From contig JASMTO010000109.1 of NCBI GenBank assembly GCA_041694215.1, positions 1 to 12,815 on the forward strand: a DNA stretch of 12,815 bases, in the 5' to 3' direction. The position numbers and the translations under genes are program-made. Below are positions 1-5,296 of this stretch, in pieces; within the stretch, counting starts at the first letter, position 1; every line of letters starts with the position of its first letter. The DNA is from Flexistipes sp041694215 (lineage in GTDB: Bacteria > Chrysiogenota > Deferribacteres > Deferribacterales > Flexistipitaceae). The notes under the pieces were generated by a model. It worked only from the letters and a program-made list of their open reading frames with translations. It had not been told where the DNA came from and did no database searches.

Positions 1-212
1 GTATAAAACAACTATTATTTTGATGTATGTTGCTTGATTATATTTAATCCAATTTATTTTATAACACTTTGTGGTTTAAACATCTACCTGAATGCGGCTT
101 ATTCTTCTGTATTTACGCCTATTTATACACTCCTTTTGATAAAAGTTGAAGTATATTTTTTCTTTTCGTGTATTAAACGATTAAAATTTAAAAAAATTTT
201 TTAATTTTTTCC
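1..212. other. AT-rich intergenic region upstream of first promoter
   Basis: No convincing gene is visible. The segment is very AT-rich and just before the promoter holds a near-perfect A/T palindrome (about 189-206, TTAAAAAAATTTTTTAA). That could be a weak terminator for an upstream gene or an UP-element-like tract feeding the promoter at 213. Positions 75-88 match positions 5119-5132 exactly over 14 bases (TTTAAACATCTACC), inside the 78-residue small ORF, so a decayed relative of that ORF may lie here. Confidence 0.5.
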
Positions 213-241
213 TTGACAATTTATATAACAGTGTTTATAGT
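213..241 (+). promoter_or_regulatory. Sigma70-type promoter P1
   Basis: TTGACA at 213-218 and TATAGT at 236-241 are separated by exactly 17 bases, an almost ideal housekeeping-sigma promoter. Transcription would begin near 248. The spacer carries TATAACAGTGTTTATA (224-239), an inverted repeat with TATAA/TTATA arms that overlaps the -10 and could be a repressor site. The second operon has the same arrangement at 4817-4845. It would drive the short ORFs and the ligase-badI-badH genes. Confidence 0.8.
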
Positions 242-353
242 ATAGTTAGATCGGTTCATTTTTTAGCTCATCTTGTCTAAAAAGCAAGAATTAAGGCTAA
301 AACAACAGGCTGATCAGATAAAGTAATAATTAGCTGCATTATGAGGAGCTACT
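242..353 (+). promoter_or_regulatory. Structured 5' leader RNA, copy A (candidate cis-regulatory element)
   Basis: The transcribed leader can form several helices. TTTTAGCT (261-268) pairs with GGCTAAAA (295-302), enclosing CTTG (272-275) with CAAG (285-288). TAGCT (331-335) pairs with AGCTA (347-351), overlapping the AGGAG ribosome-binding site at 344-348. TGATCAG (311-317) pairs with CTGATCA (358-364) in the first codons, enclosing the start codon. An alternative pairing of TAGCTC (264-269) with GAGCTA (346-351) would compete with the first helix and hide the ribosome-binding site. Mutually exclusive folds are typical of translational riboswitches or protein-bound leaders. I do not recognise a known riboswitch class. 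Structures were read by eye without energy calculation. Confidence 0.5.
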
Positions 354-626
354 ATGTCTGATCAAGTCTGTTGTGATTTTAATGATATTTTTAATTTCCT
401 TCCATTTTTTCCTATTGCAAAATCAGGAAGTATTCTTTCTATAAACGATCTTTTTATAAAGTATAATTATCACCCAGCTTTGTTTCCAGTTTCAGTGTCA
501 AAAATAGCTGAAGACTTATTTGTTAATAAAGTATCCAAGATGTGTACTACTAAGCAGATTATGAAGCTTTTAAAGGATTCAAATATTAAACCTAAGAAGG
601 AGGTGTTTAAATGTCATATTCCATGA
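354..626 (+). CDS. Leader-proximal small protein, 90 aa, unknown function (family shared with 4957-5193)
   Basis: I do not recognise a family. The start at 354 has a ribosome-binding site (AGGAG, 344-348) inside the conserved leader. The N-terminus begins MSDQVCCDF and is rich in phenylalanine (F9, F13, F15, F18, F19). Residues 1-51 align without gaps to the ORF at 4957, with 19 identities including MSDQ, C6, N10, F15, F18-F19, A22-K23, K36, Y37, Y39 and K50-I51. The C-terminal part is lysine-rich, not shared, and its last codons read through the ribosome-binding site and start of the next ORF (16-base overlap). That suggests a junction rather than an original end. It could be a leader peptide, a small regulator, or the N-terminus of a longer protein cut by rearrangement. 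Confidence 0.5.
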   Translation: MSDQVCCDFNDIFNFLPFFPIAKSGSILSINDLFIKYNYHPALFPVSVSKIAEDLFVNKVSKMCTTKQIMKLLKDSNIKPKKEVFKCHIP

Positions 627-832
627 TGGATGTTTTAGCAAAATTTATCAAAGAAACAAAGATAGAAGATATCCCGCCAGAAACGCTTACGTTCACAAAG
701 GAATTATCGTTAAAAACGTTAGCCGGCATGGTTGTTGGATCTGCTATCGGTGCAGCCAAACCAGTGCAAGAGTTTACTCATTATTACTCAAAAGATTATG
801 CACCAAAGTGGGAGAAAATAGAATTGAGATAG
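611..832 (+). pseudogene. MmgE/PrpD family protein, N-terminal fragment (73 aa)
   Basis: The peptide has the N-terminal pattern of the MmgE/PrpD family (2-methylcitrate dehydratase and related proteins): LAKFIKETKIEDIPPE at residues 9-24, then a helix with LKTLAGMVVGSA (about 35-46). Family members are about 450 residues, so only the first sixth is present and the fragment stops at 830-832 after an unrelated-looking tail. Translation would still start well: AAGGAGGTG at 597-605 lies five bases before the ATG. No catalytic residues can be present in so short a piece, so I call it a remnant left by a deletion. Family assignment rests on pattern memory, not a search. Confidence 0.65.
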
Positions 833-864
833 ACATTTTATAAAAAAATCTTAGGGAGGAAAAA

Positions 865-993
865 ATGAATTTTAGTGATTTCAAAGAAGGCTCATTATCA
901 AAGACTACACCTATTCAGCAGAAAATAAGAGATAAAATTAAGTACATTAGAACGAAAATAATTAATAATTTAGACAATAAGTATCAAAAATAA
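865..993 (+). CDS. Hypothetical 42-aa ORF, possibly another gene remnant
   Basis: A short ORF begins at 865 behind a strong ribosome-binding site (GGGAGGA, 854-860) and ends at 993, 22 bases before the ligase gene. The first residues, MNFSDFKEG, resemble the opening of MaoC-type hotdog dehydratases (F-x-D-F-K-x-G), but the rest is a lysine- and isoleucine-rich charged segment without a recognisable motif. It may be a truncated dehydratase fused to non-coding DNA, or a genuine small protein. Its position in a line of short ORFs, all with good ribosome-binding sites, favours decay of older operon genes. Function unknown. Confidence 0.4.
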   Translation: MNFSDFKEGSLSKTTPIQQKIRDKIKYIRTKIINNLDNKYQK

Positions 994-1015
994 AATACAA
1001 AAATGGGAGATAAAA

Positions 1016-2788
1016 ATGGGAACGATTGATGAAAAGCTAAAAGAATATGAAAGGTTGTCAGAGGAGCTTTCTCTTGTTGAAGGAGAGTGGCCGGAAGGTT
1101 ATTCTATGAAGGTGAACTTAAATGCAATAAGACCTATAAAGTTTGGGCTGACATACTTTCCTAAGTCGGAGTTTATGGCTCGAACATATGACAATGAAAT
1201 AATTACAGAAACATATGCTGAATGGTTTGATCATGTTGTTCGCATTGCAAATGCATTAAAAGAATTAGGTATTCCAAAACATAGTTTTATTCAAGTGCTT
1301 TCTGATAATATATTAGAAGTAAGTGAATCTAAAGCAGCAATTTGGTTTGCTAATTGTATACCTGAATATGCAAATCCAGCGTTCGAGCTTAAATTTATAG
1401 CTCATGGAGCAAATTTATTTAAAGACCAAGCAGTCTTTGTAGGGGCAGGAAGGCTTCAACAGTTGGAGGCAATAGCTGATCAATTAAAAACAGTAAAACA
1501 CTTCATTATTATGCCAGAGATACCAAAAAGTGGAACAAAACTTAAATCAGCGTATTCCTATAAAGATTTGCTTGAAAACTCTTCTCCAAAACTAGAAAAA
1601 TGGCCAGATCCTCCTGACAATAGTTTGGCTTGCGTGAATTGGACAACTGGCACAACTGGCATACCAAAACCGTGTCTTCACAGCCATCGTGATTTGTTCC
1701 TGCATACTATGGGTCAGTCTTTTAAAAGTAATGTTGGCTTAGGTTTAGGTGACTCAATCCTACACGTTATAGGTGTATATCATGCGGGGGGACATTGGGT
1801 CAAAGATCTCACTGGAATGATGTGGGGGTGTAGACAAGTTTTTGTGGGAGCAGCGCCTGATCCGGAATGGTTGGCGAAGTTAGTTGAAATGGGCAGGGTT
1901 ACATATTCAGCAGGAGTGCCACAAGTTTGGGAAAGGTTTTTGAACTATGTTGAAGATGAAGAAAAGAAAGGTCATAAAATAGATATAAGCAGTCTTAATA
2001 GAATCAATCTTGCAGGGACAGCGCCGAGCTTAGCACTGCAAAAGAGACTTGAAGAACGAGGGATTGAACCCCTTCATGGTTGGGGAATGAGTGAGGGGCC
2101 TTGTTGGGGAGCATGTATGCCATTGCAAAAGCCTTATATTCATCTATCACCTAATGAACGTCGCGAATTACGTAAAAAGCAAGGAATTCCTCTTCCAGGG
2201 TTGATTGAAATGAAAGTTGTTGATGAATTTGGGAAGGAGGTTCCTTGGGATGGGAAAAGCGTAGGTGAGATATGGGAAAGAGGACCGATGGTAATAGGTC
2301 ACTACTATAAAAGACCAGATGAAAATAAAAAGTCTTTTCCAAAGGATGGATGGTTCAATACAGGTGATTTAGGAGTTGTTGATCCTGAAGGATATGTGGA
2401 GATAGTGGATAGGAGTAAGGACTTAATTAAAAGTGGAGGGGAATGGATTTCCTCTATTAGAATTGAAAATGAAACAGCTGCTCATCCAAAAGTAGCTCAA
2501 TGTGCCTGTGCATCTGTACCACATCCTGATTGGACTGAAAGACCTATTTTGCTGGTTGTTCCAAAAAGTGGAGAAGAAATCACGGAAGAGGAAATATTAA
2601 AGTTTCTAGCTCCAAAGTTCCCTAATTGGCAGTTGCCCGACAAAGTTTTTATTGTGGATGATCTTCCAAAAACAAGTGTGGGTAAGATAAGTAAAAGTAC
2701 TATAAGGGAGCAATATAAAGATTACAAATTGCCTGAGGAACCTATTCGTAAGAAAAAAGACATTAAAAAATTACAAAATAAAGAATGA
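1016..2788 (+). CDS. AMP-forming acyl-CoA synthetase (AlkK/medium-chain type), candidate cyclohexanecarboxylate-CoA ligase
   Basis: The 590-residue product belongs to the ANL superfamily and would join a carboxylic acid to CoA through an acyl-adenylate in the cytoplasm. Visible motifs are the phosphate loop TTGTTGIPK (210-218), GWGMSEG (355-361), TGDL (449-452), the hinge DRSKDLIKSGGEW (465-477) and the C-terminal catalytic lysine in SVGKISK (K557). VVDEFGKEVPWDGKSVGEIW and SGGEWISSI are typical of the AlkK branch. The start has GGGAG at 1005-1009, six bases upstream. It is the first full-length gene of the operon and precedes badI- and badH-like genes, so an alicyclic acid such as cyclohexanecarboxylate is the likeliest substrate. 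That is inferred from context; a medium-chain fatty acid or aromatic acid is possible. Confidence 0.85.
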   Translation: MGTIDEKLKEYERLSEELSLVEGEWPEGYSMKVNLNAIRPIKFGLTYFPKSEFMARTYDNEIITETYAEWFDHVVRIANALKELGIPKHSFIQVLSDNILEVSESKAAIWFANCIPEYANPAFELKFIAHGANLFKDQAVFVGAGRLQQLEAIADQLKTVKHFIIMPEIPKSGTKLKSAYSYKDLLENSSPKLEKWPDPPDNSLACVNWTTGTTGIPKPCLHSHRDLFLHTMGQSFKSNVGLGLGDSILHVIGVYHAGGHWVKDLTGMMWGCRQVFVGAAPDPEWLAKLVEMGRVTYSAGVPQVWERFLNYVEDEEKKGHKIDISSLNRINLAGTAPSLALQKRLEERGIEPLHGWGMSEGPCWGACMPLQKPYIHLSPNERRELRKKQGIPLPGLIEMKVVDEFGKEVPWDGKSVGEIWERGPMVIGHYYKRPDENKKSFPKDGWFNTGDLGVVDPEGYVEIVDRSKDLIKSGGEWISSIRIENETAAHPKVAQCACASVPHPDWTERPILLVVPKSGEEITEEEILKFLAPKFPNWQLPDKVFIVDDLPKTSVGKISKSTIREQYKDYKLPEEPIRKKKDIKKLQNKE

Positions 2789-2838
2789 TTAATTTTTGTA
2801 AAAATGTTAGGAACCAACAAAATACTTAGGAGGCACAA

Positions 2839-3639
2839 ATGGAATTCAAAGATATTATTTATGAAAAAAATGATGGTATAGCTAAAATTACAATTAATCG
2901 ACCAAAGGTCTATAATGCATTTAGAGCACTAACAGTGCGTGAATTAATTAATGCTTTTCGTGATGCTTGGGATGATAATAGTATTGGTGTAGTTATTTTA
3001 ACTGGTACAGGGGATAAAGCCTTTTGCACAGGAGGGGACCAAAAAGATAGAGGCTCAGAAGGTTATACAGGCACAGGAGGTGGTCTAGAAGGGGGGATTG
3101 GTTTAGAAATAGATGAATTACATACAGTTATACGAAATATCCCGAAACCAGTTATTGCAGCAGTTAATGGCTACGCTATAGGTGGGGGGCATGTATTACA
3201 TGTTATCTGTGATTTAACAATTGCATCTGATAAAGCTATATTTGGGCAAGCTGGTCCACGAGTTGGTAGTTATGATGCAGGTTTTGGAACAGCTTATCTA
3301 TCTAGAATTGTAGGGGAGAAAAAGGCACGAGAAATATGGTATTTATGTGAGCAATATAGCGCAGAAGAGGCTTTGCAAATGGGTCTAATTAATAAAATAG
3401 TGCCCCATGAAAGACTTATCGAAGAGGCTGAGATTTGGGCCAAAAAGATATTAGAGAAAAGTCCAACAGCATTGAAGATGATAAAATATTCTTTTAATGC
3501 AGATAGCGCTAATATAGAGGGTATAAATCAATTGGCTATGGGTTCACTTGCAATGTATTACAGAACAGATGAAGCAAAAGAAGGATGGAAAGCGTTCATT
3601 GAAAAGCGCAAACCTGATTTTAATAAGTTTAGAAAATAA
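2839..3639 (+). CDS. badI: 2-ketocyclohexanecarboxyl-CoA hydrolase (BadI-type, MenB-like crotonase)
   Basis: This 266-residue crotonase-fold protein looks like BadI, which hydrolytically opens 2-ketocyclohexanecarboxyl-CoA to pimeloyl-CoA. BadI is close to MenB (naphthoyl-CoA synthase), and the shared signatures are visible: FCTGGDQ (62-68), NGYAIGGGH ending at H118 (oxyanion-hole region), IFGQ, GSYDAGFG with D146 in the MenB/BadI catalytic-aspartate position, and the end EKRKPDFNKF. The usual hydratase glutamate of GGGCEL is absent (GGGHVL), which separates it from enoyl-CoA hydratases. The glycine-rich stretch at about 74-87 is a mobile loop in this family. TAGGAGG lies just upstream. MenB is the main alternative, but no other menaquinone genes are present and a badH-like gene follows after 26 bases. 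Confidence 0.78.
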   Translation: MEFKDIIYEKNDGIAKITINRPKVYNAFRALTVRELINAFRDAWDDNSIGVVILTGTGDKAFCTGGDQKDRGSEGYTGTGGGLEGGIGLEIDELHTVIRNIPKPVIAAVNGYAIGGGHVLHVICDLTIASDKAIFGQAGPRVGSYDAGFGTAYLSRIVGEKKAREIWYLCEQYSAEEALQMGLINKIVPHERLIEEAEIWAKKILEKSPTALKMIKYSFNADSANIEGINQLAMGSLAMYYRTDEAKEGWKAFIEKRKPDFNKFRK

Positions 3640-3665
3640 ATTAAAAACATACTGGAGGTTAAAAA

Positions 3666-4418
3666 ATGCGACTTAAAGATAAAATTGCCATTGTTACAGG
3701 AGGAGGTAGCGGCATAGGAGAGGCTATTTCAAAAAAGTTAGCTTCTGAAGGAGCTAATGTAATAGTTGCAGATATTATGATAAATAATGCAGACAATACA
3801 GTTAAAGAAATAACTAAGAACAATGGAAAAGCCTTTGCATTTAAAGTGGATATAACAAATTTTCAAGAAGTAAAAAGATTAATAGATACAACAAAAGAAA
3901 AATATAATAAATTAGATATATTAGTGAATAATGCTGGATGGGACAAGGTTGAACCCTTTTTAGAAAGTAGTGAAGAGACATGGGATAAGATCATAGCTTT
4001 AGATCTAAAAGGTGTTTTTTATACATGTAAAACAGTTTTACCTATTATGATTGAACAAAAATATGGTAAAATTGTGAATATTGGCTCCGATGCAGGACGT
4101 GTTGGCTCAACAGGCGAAGCAGTTTACTCTGCTGCAAAAGGAGGAGTAATAGCATTTTCTAAGACATTGGCAAGAGAGATGGCTAGATATAAGATTAACG
4201 TTAATGTTGTCTGCCCTGGACCAGCAAATACACCTCTTTTTAAAGAAATATCTAAAGATAATCCGAAGCTAGCAGCTGCCTTAGAGAAAGCCATTCCTTT
4301 CCGTAGATTAGCTGAACCAACAGACATAGCAAATGCAGTATGTTTTTTTGCCTCTGATGAGGCCTCTTATATTACTGGGCAAACACTTAGTGTATCTGGC
4401 GGCTTGACAATGGTATAA
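3666..4418 (+). CDS. badH: 2-hydroxycyclohexanecarboxyl-CoA dehydrogenase (BadH-type short-chain dehydrogenase)
   Basis: A classical 250-residue short-chain dehydrogenase/reductase with the cofactor loop TGGGSGIG (11-18), NNAG (88-91), catalytic S141, and Y154/K158 in YSAAK. The acidic residue at the end of the second strand (D36 in VADI) points to NAD+ rather than NADP+. The fourth tetrad position, usually Asn, reads Asp (D113 in LDLKG), a substitution seen in several members of the family. With BadI directly upstream, the expected reaction is oxidation of 2-hydroxycyclohexanecarboxyl-CoA to the 2-keto ester that BadI cleaves. A FabG- or acetoacetyl-CoA reductase-like role cannot be excluded from motifs alone. 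TGGAGG precedes the start. Confidence 0.75.
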   Translation: MRLKDKIAIVTGGGSGIGEAISKKLASEGANVIVADIMINNADNTVKEITKNNGKAFAFKVDITNFQEVKRLIDTTKEKYNKLDILVNNAGWDKVEPFLESSEETWDKIIALDLKGVFYTCKTVLPIMIEQKYGKIVNIGSDAGRVGSTGEAVYSAAKGGVIAFSKTLAREMARYKINVNVVCPGPANTPLFKEISKDNPKLAAALEKAIPFRRLAEPTDIANAVCFFASDEASYITGQTLSVSGGLTMV

Positions 4419-4453
4419 TTAAATAAACACTTATAAATTAGGAGGCTAAGCAA

Positions 4454-4486
4454 ATGGCAAAAGTATTTGAAGATATAAAATCCTGA
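4454..4486 (+). pseudogene. Aborted fourth gene of the first operon (10 codons)
   Basis: A strong ribosome-binding site (TAGGAGG, about 4439-4445) and ATG at 4454, 35 bases after the badH-like gene, start an ORF reading MAKVFEDIKS that stops at 4484-4486. The placement is that of a normal operon gene, so the body has probably been lost. The opening resembles MaoC-type dehydratases (FEDIK-x-GD), but ten residues cannot prove a family. The sequence after the stop shows no coding continuation in any frame that I can recognise. Confidence 0.5.
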
Positions 4487-4487
4487 C

Positions 4488-4668
4488 GGCATCCCATTTT
4501 AGGATAAAATATATTGAATGACATACATTTAGAATTGAGAAGTCTCCAGGATTGTGTATAACTATTTTCAAAAGAAGGCAACGAATGCAACGACCTGGAG
4601 GAATTTTATTATAAGTGAGACTGTGGAAAATGTGAGAGGAAAAATTAGAACCGGCATCACCCATTTTA
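4488..4668. repeat. Direct repeat pair GGCATC(AC)CCATTTTA
   Basis: GGCATCCCATTTTA at 4488-4501 recurs as GGCATCACCCATTTTA at 4653-4668, differing by an inserted AC; partial similarity continues for about 12 bases (TA-rich) in both. The first copy begins two bases after the premature stop of the ten-codon ORF. The pair could be transposase-binding repeats of a decayed insertion sequence or the traces of repeat-mediated recombination. Confidence 0.5.
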
Positions 4669-4711
4669 CGTAGTATAAATATTTTCAATGTAATTTGTAC
4701 GCTTTAAACGT

Positions 4712-4749
4712 ATGCTGATTTATTTATGCAAATCACTTTGAATCAGCAT
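4712..4749. repeat. 9-bp perfect inverted repeat (hairpin or operator)
   Basis: ATGCTGATT at 4712-4720 is the exact reverse complement of AATCAGCAT at 4741-4749, with a 20-base spacer. A competing hairpin, TGATTT with AAATCA (about 4716-4735), shares the left arm. It lies about 70 bases before the second promoter. Without an adjacent T-run it is a poor intrinsic terminator; a DNA-binding site or mobile-element end is equally possible. Confidence 0.5.
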
Positions 4750-4789
4750 TGTATTACCTAATTTTTTATAAAATTGATCTTTTACGTGA

Positions 4790-4811
4790 TTTTTTGGGCG
4801 ACACCAAAAAA
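4790..4811. terminator. A/T-rich hairpin just upstream of P2, possible weak terminator
   Basis: TTTTTTGG (4790-4797) pairs perfectly with CCAAAAAA (4804-4811) around a six-base loop, followed by TTTTC and then the -35 box of P2. It could insulate the second operon from read-through or act as an upstream promoter element. The stem is A/T-dominated, so terminator strength would be low. Confidence 0.35.
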
Positions 4812-4816
4812 TTTTC

Positions 4817-4845
4817 TTGACAATTTATATAACAGTGTTTATGGT
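4817..4845 (+). promoter_or_regulatory. Sigma70-type promoter P2
   Basis: TTGACA at 4817-4822 and TATGGT at 4840-4845 with a 17-base spacer. The spacer is identical to that of P1, including TATAACAGTGTTTAT (from 4828). The -10 is one base weaker than in P1. Transcription would start near 4852 and run through two small ORFs into the thiolase operon. Confidence 0.75.
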
Positions 4846-4956
4846 TTAAATAGATCGGTTCATTTTTTAGCTCATCTTGTCTAATAAGCAAGAAATAAGG
4901 CTAAAACAACAGGCTGATCAGATAAAGTAATAATTAGCTGCATATAAGGAGCTACT
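4846..4956 (+). promoter_or_regulatory. Structured 5' leader RNA, copy B (candidate cis-regulatory element)
   Basis: All helices proposed for copy A are kept: TTTTAGCT (4865-4872) with GGCTAAAA (4899-4906); CTTG with CAAG inside it; TAGCT (4935-4939) with AGCTA (4950-4954) at the ribosome-binding site AAGGAG (4946-4951); and TGATCAG (4915-4921) with CTGATCA (4961-4967) across the start codon. Within the transcribed leader, the few differences from copy A lie in loops or linkers, including the shortened loop before AAGGAG. That agrees with selection on structure, though too few sites vary to prove it. Confidence 0.5.
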
Positions 4957-5193
4957 ATGTCTGATCAAGCTTGTTGGAATTACAATAGTTTTCTTAAATT
5001 CCATTCTTTTTTTCATAGTGCGAAACCAAAGATTCTTATTTCTTTTGAAAAATTTCCTGTAAAATATAGCTATCAAATCGTTCTATTATCTGTTTTGCCA
5101 TTAAAAATAGATATTAATTTTAAACATCTACCAGATATGAAAATGTATATTGAAAACAGTATTCAGAAAATTTGGGGAAAATATGAAATATAA
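4957..5193 (+). CDS. Leader-proximal small protein, 78 aa, unknown function (family shared with 354-626)
   Basis: I do not recognise a family. The ORF starts MSDQACWNYN and is rich in aromatic residues early on (W7, Y9, F12, F15, F18, F19). Residues 1-51 align without gaps to the 90-residue ORF at 354 (19 identities); after K50-I51 the two diverge completely, so the conserved unit is about 51 residues. There is no signal peptide and no clear membrane helix. It overlaps the next small ORF by 11 bases. A leader-peptide role is conceivable because it sits directly after a conserved, structured UTR, but its length and the absence of a following attenuator hairpin argue against a classical attenuation peptide. 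Confidence 0.5.
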   Translation: MSDQACWNYNSFLKFHSFFHSAKPKILISFEKFPVKYSYQIVLLSVLPLKIDINFKHLPDMKMYIENSIQKIWGKYEI

Positions 5194-5296
5194 AGGAGTC
5201 CTTGTTGTAGTGTTACTTCAGCTGACTATTTGTTGTATAGGGCTTCAGATGTTAGTCTTTCTTTGTATGAAAAATAAATGTTGGAGAGTGTTATGA
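5183..5296 (+). CDS. Putative 37-aa single-pass membrane peptide coupled to thiolase
   Basis: An ORF starting at 5183 encodes MKYKGVLVVV followed by an uninterrupted hydrophobic stretch (residues 5-28) and a short cationic tail (KNKCWR). This is the layout of a small single-span membrane peptide. It overlaps the previous ORF by 11 bases, and its stop overlaps the thiolase start as ATGA (5293-5296), an arrangement used for translational coupling. The ribosome-binding site is weak (GGGG at 5174-5177). It may be real, or a chance frame whose main effect is delivering ribosomes to the thiolase start. No family recognised. Confidence 0.35.
   Translation: MKYKGVLVVVLLQLTICCIGLQMLVFLCMKNKCWRVL

Larger units (their letters stand above)
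213..366 (+). repeat. Duplicated promoter-leader block, copy A
   Basis: This block matches 4817-4969 with about seven substitutions and one single-base gap over roughly 141 non-coding bases. Identity runs through the first 13 bases of the small ORF (ATGTCTGATCAAG) and then falls sharply. The non-coding part is therefore far better conserved than the coding sequence after it. Four of the substitutions cluster just after the -35/-10 spacer (239-251); the others fall in loops of the predicted RNA fold. Alignment was done by eye. Confidence 0.9.
4487..4816. other. Gene-free rearrangement scar or mobile-element remnant
   Basis: About 330 bases between the aborted gene and the second promoter hold no convincing gene. 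A reverse-strand frame is open for 80 codons here but has no recognisable domain. The segment contains a direct repeat (4488-4501 and 4653-4668), a 9-bp inverted repeat (4712-4749) and an 8-bp hairpin (4790-4811). Loss of a gene body exactly at the first direct repeat suggests an insertion or deletion event. Repeats near the ends are typical of several insertion-sequence families, but no transposase is seen. Confidence 0.4.
4817..4969 (+). repeat. Duplicated promoter-leader block, copy B
   Basis: This block matches 213-366 at about 94% identity in the non-coding part and exactly over the first 13 coding bases. Similarity upstream of the -35 box is limited to a short A/T run, so the repeat begins essentially at the promoter. 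Its position at the head of a different operon implies shared regulation rather than a random duplication. Confidence 0.9.

Noticed and set aside
354..420. Classical phenylalanine attenuator (pheL-like leader peptide)
   Set aside because: Phe codons are many but not in a tight run, the ORF is 90 codons, and no terminator/antiterminator with a T-run follows.
2839..3639. Assignment as MenB (naphthoyl-CoA synthase)
   Set aside because: Motifs are shared with BadI, but there are no menaquinone genes nearby and a badH-like gene follows; kept as the alternative only.
4446..4688. 80-codon reverse-strand open frame in the gap after the first operon
   Set aside because: No recognisable domain, cysteine- and isoleucine-rich translation, no good ribosome-binding site; it overlaps the direct repeats and is more likely remnant DNA.
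5278..5292. Upstream ATG (5278) as thiolase start
   Set aside because: No ribosome-binding site, adds five residues absent from the usual thiolase N-terminus, whereas 5293 has GGAGAG and an ATGA overlap.
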